This document shows positions 16,167-21,241 of a DNA stretch of 21,241 nucleotides, one piece after another. Origin of the DNA: M3007 sp046160345. Lineage in GTDB: Bacteria; Bacteroidota; Bacteroidia; Chitinophagales; Saprospiraceae. Under the pieces are notes generated by a model. It was not told the DNA's origin. It worked only from the letters and a program-made list of their open reading frames with translations, and did no database searches. Location: positions 1 to 21,241 of the forward strand of contig JBJXGO010000319.1 in assembly GCA_046160345.1 (NCBI GenBank), given 5' to 3'. The position numbers and the translations under genes are program-made. The number at the start of each line of letters is the position of its first letter. Positions within the stretch are counted from its first letter, which is position 1.

Positions 16167-17066
16167 TTATGAATTCACGCCCTGATCTTTCAACACCTGC
16201 CGCAATAAAGGTTCCAATTCATTCTTCTGGGCCTCGTTGCGGATCCGTTTGGTCAGTTCGTCGTACAGGGTTTGGGAAGGGATTTTGTCAATTTCATACG
16301 TTAAAACACTGACCAATTTGGCATAACGACGGCGTTGGTACCAAACCCAACCAATAATGGCGGCTGACAATGCGGCCAGGGCTACCAACAGTTTGTTGGC
16401 TTGTCTCTGTACGAAAGGGACATCTTTACGGACGATTTTTTCAATTCGGGCCAAAATCGTGTCCACTGTTGGGCGAAGCGCTCCGCTTACCAGTTCCTGG
16501 GCTTTGATCTTCGTGCTGTCGCCCAGTGCGCCACTTATGATCACCTGTAGCTTTTCCTTGGCCGTTTCGGCATCGAAGGAGTTTAGCGCATTTTGAATCA
16601 TATCGCTGAGCATGGTTCTGGTCTGGGCCTTTAGTTTCCCGGTGGATTCTTCGATAATGCTGATTAGAAATTTTTTCAATTCTTCATCCTTGATATCGTC
16701 TTTGAGGTTTTTAACCCGCAATTCAAGCTGGTTTCCAAGTTTAGCCAGCTGCGCCTCAGAAAGACTGCCCAGCTCTTCAATTTTTAGTTTGAGTTTTTGA
16801 AAATCCGGGTCGAGGGTATCCATAGAGCCCTTCAGGCCAAGTATCAGATTTTTTGTAATTAGTTGGGCGGTATCAGCTATGCCCAGGGCCGCGCTCCGGG
16901 CTGCATACCGCACAAGGCTATCAATATGGGTTTGGTTGTTAACGCGGAATTTGCTGAGTTCCACATTGTCCACATTTTTTTTCAAAAGATGGCAGCCCGT
17001 CGTAAGCAGGAACAAACCCAGGAGCAGGAGTGTGCCCAAAAGATTGAATTTCATTTTAATAGTCAT
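16167..17066 (-). CDS. Lipoprotein with C-terminal transmembrane helix, function unknown
   Basis: No family recognised. From ATG 17066 the product is 299 aa. It has a lipoprotein signal with lipobox LTTGC (Cys25), then a long, mostly helical and highly charged region (about 35-220) with repeated Lys/Glu/Leu patterning suggestive of amphipathic helices. A single hydrophobic segment follows (LLVALAALSAAIIGWVWY, about 226-243), then RRRY and a 56-residue charged tail. The frame can be read from a TTG at 17099, but that codon lies inside the perfect -7 box at 17097-17104, so the start must be downstream; ATG 17054 is the other option. If the lipid anchor and the helix are both used, the protein is held in the inner membrane at two points with a cytoplasmic tail. 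It is downstream of the patatin-like gene on the same strand (90 bp gap) but has its own promoter. Confidence 0.75.
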   Translation of the reverse strand: MTIKMKFNLLGTLLLLGLFLLTTGCHLLKKNVDNVELSKFRVNNQTHIDSLVRYAARSAALGIADTAQLITKNLILGLKGSMDTLDPDFQKLKLKIEELGSLSEAQLAKLGNQLELRVKNLKDDIKDEELKKFLISIIEESTGKLKAQTRTMLSDMIQNALNSFDAETAKEKLQVIISGALGDSTKIKAQELVSGALRPTVDTILARIEKIVRKDVPFVQRQANKLLVALAALSAAIIGWVWYQRRRYAKLVSVLTYEIDKIPSQTLYDELTKRIRNEAQKNELEPLLRQVLKDQGVNS

Positions 17067-17096
17067 GGCAATTTTTTTAGGAATGTATTGACCCTG

Positions 17097-17104
17097 CAAA
17101 CCTA
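17097..17104 (-). promoter_or_regulatory. Bacteroidota -7 box for the lipoprotein gene (TAGGTTTG)
   Basis: The minus strand reads TAGGTTTG, a perfect TAnnTTTG match, 30 bp upstream of ATG 17066. No TTG is found at the -33 distance. The box forms one arm of an 8-bp inverted repeat (17098-17105 with 17114-17121). Confidence 0.55.
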
Positions 17105-17121
17105 ATCAGGTATTTAGGTTT
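17098..17121. repeat. 8-bp inverted repeat overlapping a -7 box
   Basis: AAACCTAA (17098-17105) pairs with TTAGGTTT (17114-17121) around an 8-base loop. It lies 36 bp after the patatin-like gene stop, in an A/T-rich stretch, and covers the lipoprotein -7 box. It may be a weak terminator of the upstream transcript or an operator for the downstream one. Confidence 0.4.
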
Positions 17122-17156
17122 TTTGAAATTTTCTAATTTTTTTGAAAAAAAGTCGC

Positions 17157-19541
17157 TCATTCATTCTCCTTTAGCGGAGCAACGATCCGGTTTATTTCTT
17201 TATTAAAAACATCCGCGCGTTCTTTTGTCATTTGCACAGAACTCCTCGAAAGCCAACGCCCCAAAGGGATCTTAAAATTGACAGAATCGGGTTCTCGTGC
17301 TTGCAACCAAAGGTTATACAGACTGTCGGGCGCATGGAGATCGTAGGCCATGCGCTTGGTGTAGTAGCTGGAGCGACCATTGATGGTGGTACTGCTCGCG
17401 TGTCTGAACAGCAACTGCAATTGCGACACGCGGTCGCGCTTGGGGAAATTGGCTGTTTCTGTTTGATTGTTGATCAAATAGAGTACCTGAATATTGACTT
17501 TTGCCATACGCGGATCGGATTCACGTTTTCGGTCAAGCCAGAAGTAAATCTGCTGGAGCAATTGCAAACCCATATTTTGATAGGTGCCCCCGTCAATATA
17601 ATTTCCCGATTTTGGGATAAAAGTCAGGGCGCTCAACAGAGGGAAAAGCTCGCTAAGGTTGGTGGCGCCTACCATTGAGAGGGTCTTGTTTTTGTCTTTC
17701 GGGTCTGATTTTTCAACGGCCTCCAACACATCAATTGCATCCGTAAACACGAGCGGGTCCATCAGAACAGGACTGCTAAAGCCAGCCCTTCCTGTTTGAA
17801 TGTTGGTAGTGATGGGCAGGTAAAGCGGCAGATGGGCTTTGGGTTTTTTGGGCCCTTCATACCAATAACTAAGGTATTCCTTGAACGGGTAATTCTGTAC
17901 TTTGAAACCATCAACGCTGAGCGAGTCAGCATCGCCTTTATCCCAAAATCGGAGTCGTTGATAAATGCGTAGCGAAAGTTTTGGAGGTTCGGGATAAAAC
18001 CCGCGTTCAAGGCCGGCCGCAAAACCCAGGGCTTCGTCTTTTTGGAGTCGGTAGTTTCGGTTATGCCGATCCTCTTTGCCAAACATAAAGCGGCTTACAA
18101 TTTCACAGGTAAAAATGTCCATAAACGTACCGCTGAGGTAATTGCGTTGAAAAGCGCCCTTGGCAAAATTGAGGTAAAGACTGTCCTTGGGCCTCTCTCC
18201 CAGCTTGCTGTTCATGAGCGACGCATTCTCTTCTGCAAATCGCCACAGCCCCAGCGTTGCGCCTGTGCCGACGGATCCACCGGAAGCTGAGGTAATGGCA
18301 AAGCAGTGTTTGTGGAATTGATAACCACTCTCCACTTCCAATCGGTTGAGCATTTCGCTGGTCCAGAGTGCAGCGCGGCTACCGCCACCTTGAATTGCAA
18401 CGAGGTAAATCGGGATATCTGTTCTAATGGTATCAAACTGGTTTTGCGCCCACCATGCTTCAAACCATTCGTCGAGCGAAATACGGTCTTGGCAGCTCGT
18501 GGTGGTAGCGGGGATGGTTCGAATATTGTGGATCCTTGATTTAACCACAAAGATGAAGCCCAGCAAAACAATGGACGCCGCCCAAAACCCCCACATTTTC
18601 AGGCATCTACCGCTCTCACATTTGATACGAAAAACATACCAGGCAGCAATTAACCTCGTAACCATCATGTAAAAAGTGGTGAGCAAAAGCAAAATAAAGG
18701 TGGGCGTAGGCGCCTCCATGTTGGGGCAGGTCATGTAAAAGATCACCAATGCCAAAACAGGAATAGTACTCCATAGATACAGCCGATCATAATGCTGCCA
18801 TTTTAAATTGCCAGAAGTGGCCGCAGGGTCATTAGCATTGGTGGCCAGGAGGAAATTTTCGTCAATGCGCTTGCTCAGTCCACTAATGAGCGCCATTTGG
18901 AGCAAGAGACAACTGCCTACGATGAAGTAATTCCAAAAGGGCACCGGTTTTTCGATCGAACCCACTAAAACTCCACAAAGCACAATATTGACCAATATGA
19001 TTAGTAGAGTGGTGCGCAATTTGAGTTTCCATCTTAGTTGAAAACGTGCAGAAAATATCAAGGCTAACAGAAAAGTAGGCACGATGAGCCACCAAGACCA
19101 GTCAGGAATTCGATCTATTTGCACTTTTATCATCACAAGCCCATACATGATTGTGGGCAATGCACTAAGCAAATAAGTAAGGCTAGAGTTTTTGAGTGCT
19201 AGTTTATAGCGAAGTTTGCTCCAATCCTCAAAGGGCAATGCTCTGAAAAATGGGCGTGGCAGCAAAATAATGGCCATCGCTTGAGCGAAATAAACCATCA
19301 CCAGAAATGAAGCATTGAGGCCGCTAAAAAAGTAGTTGTCGTCAAAAAGGCCCGTGAACAACTCCCGCCCCTGCGCCATTAGATACAGGATGGTGGGCAC
19401 AAGGAGTATCCAAATCAGATAGAAAAAATGGCGACCTACAAAAGCGAAAAATTTATCGGGGCTAAGCCCTCGCCAGAACCGGACCACGATGTCTTTCCAA
19501 ATTTCGACAGCGAAATTTTTGATCCACTTGAAGATTTTCAT
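17157..19541 (-). CDS. Membrane-anchored patatin-like phospholipase
   Basis: A 794-aa protein from ATG 19541 with two parts. Residues 1 to about 340 hold roughly nine hydrophobic helices (for example FFYLIWILLVPTILYLM, SLTYLLSALPTIMYGLVMI, LRTTLLIILVNIVLCGVLVG, MWGFWAASIVLLGFIFVV). Residues from about 375 carry a patatin-type serine hydrolase domain: oxyanion loop GGGSRAA (385-391), nucleophile region TSASGGSVG with probable Ser420, and catalytic Asp in IDGGTYQNMG (Asp650). The expected activity is phospholipid or lysophospholipid acyl hydrolysis by a Ser-Asp dyad. The nucleophile elbow reads S-A-S-G-G rather than G-x-S-x-G. The frame extends to ATG 19604 and a TTG at 19616; ATG 19541 (MKIFKWIKNFAVEIW) is chosen because the upstream residues look non-conserved, but ATG 19604 cannot be excluded. 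Confidence 0.82.
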   Translation of the reverse strand: MKIFKWIKNFAVEIWKDIVVRFWRGLSPDKFFAFVGRHFFYLIWILLVPTILYLMAQGRELFTGLFDDNYFFSGLNASFLVMVYFAQAMAIILLPRPFFRALPFEDWSKLRYKLALKNSSLTYLLSALPTIMYGLVMIKVQIDRIPDWSWWLIVPTFLLALIFSARFQLRWKLKLRTTLLIILVNIVLCGVLVGSIEKPVPFWNYFIVGSCLLLQMALISGLSKRIDENFLLATNANDPAATSGNLKWQHYDRLYLWSTIPVLALVIFYMTCPNMEAPTPTFILLLLTTFYMMVTRLIAAWYVFRIKCESGRCLKMWGFWAASIVLLGFIFVVKSRIHNIRTIPATTTSCQDRISLDEWFEAWWAQNQFDTIRTDIPIYLVAIQGGGSRAALWTSEMLNRLEVESGYQFHKHCFAITSASGGSVGTGATLGLWRFAEENASLMNSKLGERPKDSLYLNFAKGAFQRNYLSGTFMDIFTCEIVSRFMFGKEDRHNRNYRLQKDEALGFAAGLERGFYPEPPKLSLRIYQRLRFWDKGDADSLSVDGFKVQNYPFKEYLSYWYEGPKKPKAHLPLYLPITTNIQTGRAGFSSPVLMDPLVFTDAIDVLEAVEKSDPKDKNKTLSMVGATNLSELFPLLSALTFIPKSGNYIDGGTYQNMGLQLLQQIYFWLDRKRESDPRMAKVNIQVLYLINNQTETANFPKRDRVSQLQLLFRHASSTTINGRSSYYTKRMAYDLHAPDSLYNLWLQAREPDSVNFKIPLGRWLSRSSVQMTKERADVFNKEINRIVAPLKENE

Positions 19542-19663
19542 AGGTATTGGGGTTGTTTTTTGAAGTAGCAAGAATATGTCGCAACAAATCTTCTTACCTG
19601 GCATTTCATTTCTCAATTAAATGTTGGTCAAAAAGCTATAAACTTACCACACCCGAAACGTAG

Positions 19664-19671
19664 TATTTTTG
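19664..19671 (+). promoter_or_regulatory. Bacteroidota -7 box (TATTTTTG)
   Basis: Perfect TAnnTTTG match 50 bp upstream of ATG 19722 and in the same direction. No TTG at the -33 distance was found. The gap 19542-19721 is shared with the divergent patatin-like gene, for which only TAGCTTTT (minus strand, 19631-19638, one mismatch) was seen. Confidence 0.5.
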
Positions 19672-19721
19672 CCACTTGCATCAATTTTGTGAGCCGAGAT
19701 ATTTTCTGAAGAAACTACAAA

Positions 19722-20336
19722 ATGACCACTGACCTCCTGCTAGGAAGCCTAGCCCTTAGCCTGCTTCATGCTGCCATCCCCAACCACTGGCTGCCTATAG
19801 TTGCAATTGGCAAAAGGGCCAGTTGGACGGCAGCCAAAGCTTCGCGCATCACCCTCTGGGCTGGCGGTGCACATGCTCTAAGTACGGTGTTGATCGGAAT
19901 GGTGATCAGTCTGGCAGGCTGGCAACTTTCTGCCTGGGCCGAGACCTTTATGGAAATCGCAGCCCCGGTGTTGCTCATAATTCTGGGAATGGTGTTTATC
20001 TGGCGCCACTATTACCACCGGCATTTTCACATGCACGGTCAGGTATCCACCCAACTTCCTGAAAAACAGTTGATTATTGCGCTTGCTTCTGCCATGTTTT
20101 TGTCGCCATGCCTCGAGATCGGCGCGTTTTTTCTAGTGGCAGGCACCCATGGGGCCTGGGCTGTGATCAGCCTTTCGGCACTATACGCCGTTACCACCGT
20201 GGGCGGAATGGTAGTGTGGGTGCAACTGGTGTGGCACGGACTATCGCTGGCCAATTGGCATGCGCTGGAACACTACGCAGGCATTATTTCGGGCGTGGTG
20301 CTAATGCTGGCGGGAGCCTTGGGCTTGTTGCATTGA
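19722..20336 (+). CDS. Small polytopic membrane protein, NicO/UreH-like (possible metal transporter)
   Basis: A 204-aa protein with about six hydrophobic helices. The first helix contains H-A-A-I-P-N-H (residues 16-22), close to the H-x4-D-H signature of nickel/cobalt permeases but with Asn for Asp. A second His follows in GGAHALST (His51). A His-rich loop, RHYYHRHFHMHG (95-106), has five His in ten residues, recalling the metal-sensing loops of RcnA-type exporters. LSPCLEIG (128-135) resembles the Pro-Cys helix breaks of the wider LysE/NicO/CcdA-like fold. Transport of a divalent metal is a reasonable guess from these residues, not demonstrated. It could equally be annotated as a sulfite-exporter/UreH-type protein. 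It has its own -7 box and no cotranscribed neighbour. Confidence 0.6.
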   Translation: MTTDLLLGSLALSLLHAAIPNHWLPIVAIGKRASWTAAKASRITLWAGGAHALSTVLIGMVISLAGWQLSAWAETFMEIAAPVLLIILGMVFIWRHYYHRHFHMHGQVSTQLPEKQLIIALASAMFLSPCLEIGAFFLVAGTHGAWAVISLSALYAVTTVGGMVVWVQLVWHGLSLANWHALEHYAGIISGVVLMLAGALGLLH

Positions 20337-20367
20337 GCTGTTTTTTTTGACAGGTTTTGAACTGCGA

Positions 20368-20402
20368 TATTCGAGCTGCGACTTCAAATCGCAGCTCGAA
20401 TA
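20368..20402. terminator. Hairpin between convergent genes, possible terminator
   Basis: A perfect 14-bp stem (20368-20381 with 20389-20402) and a 7-base loop CTTCAAA, 31 bp after the membrane-protein stop and 56 bp after the stop of the convergent T9SS gene. Position between converging genes suggests a bidirectional terminator or a transcript-end hairpin. No T-run follows directly on either strand (a T8 run lies at 20341-20348 and a T6 run near 20425), so it could also be a genomic palindromic repeat. Confidence 0.5.
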
Positions 20403-20458
20403 AGCCCGTACCTTTATCCCGTAGTTTTTTAAAAATATCAAACCCTTGTCAGCATCCT

Positions 20459-21241
20459 TTAATTTCCTGCTTTCACAAATTTCAAGCTCATAACCCGCCC
20501 ATTCGTCGCAGTAATTTTCAAACAATACATGCCTCCAGGCAATGCTTCAAGGTCAATTTCACCCGAAAGTTCGGACGGCTGGATCTCCTTTACCAAACTA
20601 CCGCGCAAATCAACAACACAAGCAGCGATCACATCCAAATCAATGATCTCCAATTGGATAGTCGAGTGCATAGGGTTGGGCCAAAGCCTTACCGAGCCAC
20701 TCAAACCAGGTTCGTTTATGCCTACGGTATTGCTGATCGTGGCTCCTACTATTGAAATACAACCGTTAATATCATGAATTTCAAGGCTGTAGGTTCCTTC
20801 ACTCAAATTAGTCAAATCCTCCGTGTCAGCAAAGGGTTGCCCATTTTTGGTCCAGAAAAATTGAAATGGTCCATGCCCAGTTACTGAAATTAAAATCTGC
20901 CCTACTCCTTGCCCGTTTACATCGTTGGAAACATTATCAAAGCTGACTACGGGAACCTGATGAACAACAATTGAAAACGAGCAAGTCCCGCTATTCCCGG
21001 TAACATCGGTGGCGCGATATATAATGGTGTGCATACCTTCCTGAAAGACCGAACCGCTTGGCAAACCAGCAATTACCGCGGCAGGGCCTGCAACCCCACA
21101 ATTGTCTGAAACGCCTGGCAAGCCGTAATTCACGATGCTTTCTCCACATTTTTGAATATTATCAGGACAGATCAAGGCAGGCGGCTGATTATCAGTTGCC
21201 ATGATGTTAAACGATACCGTTGTACTGCATCCATTCGCATC
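20459..21241 (-). CDS. T9SS-secreted surface protein with HYR and SprB-like repeats (3' part)
   Basis: The frame is open from the right edge to the stop at 20459 (260 residues), so the gene starts outside the window; the Met codon at 21202 is internal. In order: the end of a preceding SprB-like repeat (DANGCSTTVSFNI at the edge), a HYR domain (TDNQPPALICPDNIQKCGES to CSFSIVV, with paired Cys), another SprB-like/PKD-like unit (GPFQFFWTKNG to YSLEIHDINGC), and a type A T9SS C-terminal sorting domain (VRLWPNPMHSTIQLEI, VVDLRGSLVKEI, LPGGMYCLKI, SLKFVKAGN). The sorting domain directs crossing of the outer membrane through the type IX system and surface attachment or release. Such repeat proteins are usually very long adhesins or extracellular structural proteins. 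The specific ligand is unknown. Confidence 0.88.
   Translation of the reverse strand, partial: DANGCSTTVSFNIMATDNQPPALICPDNIQKCGESIVNYGLPGVSDNCGVAGPAAVIAGLPSGSVFQEGMHTIIYRATDVTGNSGTCSFSIVVHQVPVVSFDNVSNDVNGQGVGQILISVTGHGPFQFFWTKNGQPFADTEDLTNLSEGTYSLEIHDINGCISIVGATISNTVGINEPGLSGSVRLWPNPMHSTIQLEIIDLDVIAACVVDLRGSLVKEIQPSELSGEIDLEALPGGMYCLKITATNGRVMSLKFVKAGN

Noticed and set aside
21200..21202. ATG 21202 as the start of the T9SS protein
   Set aside because: The frame stays open and domain-like (DANGCSTTVSFNI) up to the window edge, and there is no signal peptide after this Met.

Overview
The window looks like chromosomal DNA of a Bacteroidota member, probably a Saprospiria-type organism (the class is inference). 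The evidence is a type IX secretion (T9SS) C-terminal sorting domain on a HYR/SprB-like surface protein, a carboxypeptidase-regulatory plus DUF5686 outer-membrane protein, a large secreted Asp-box (VPS10/sortilin-like) propeller protein, almost no Shine-Dalgarno sequences, and several perfect Bacteroidota-type -7 boxes (TAnnTTTG) just upstream of genes. No rRNA, tRNA, CRISPR array, transposase or phage gene was seen.

Layout. 1-506 has no recognisable gene but holds part of a dispersed palindromic repeat and a nested palindrome. 507-6271 is all minus strand: ornithine aminotransferase (rocD), a 64-bp near-perfect palindrome, a PfkB-type sugar kinase with an altered active-site motif, a cytoplasmic GH37 trehalase, a small secreted-protein gene broken by a one-base frameshift, and an MFS sugar-type permease. 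In transcription order this reads permease, small secreted protein, trehalase, kinase: a plausible disaccharide uptake and breakdown module. 6523-10504 is plus strand: cinA, then the DUF5686 outer-membrane protein. Tex (minus, 10501-12609) converges on it with overlapping stop codons.

The 388-bp gap 12610-12997 is the most structured non-coding stretch: three 7-bp tandem repeats beside the tex start, a perfect DnaA box, a 99-bp palindromic element related to the one at 131-174, and a promoter whose -33 TTG lies inside the end of that element. It drives the 1054-aa secreted Asp-box protein (12998-16162). Two minus-strand envelope genes follow: a lipoprotein with an extra C-terminal membrane helix, and a patatin-like lipase fused to about nine membrane helices. 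A small plus-strand membrane protein with a NiCoT/NicO-like histidine motif (19722-20336) and the 3' part of a T9SS-secreted HYR/SprB-repeat protein (20459 to the right edge) close the window.

Most genes are housekeeping or common envelope genes of the phylum. No complete new defence or biosynthetic system could be identified. The best leads are the dispersed palindromic elements, the atypical PfkB kinase in the trehalase neighbourhood, and the two unusual membrane proteins at 16167-19541.
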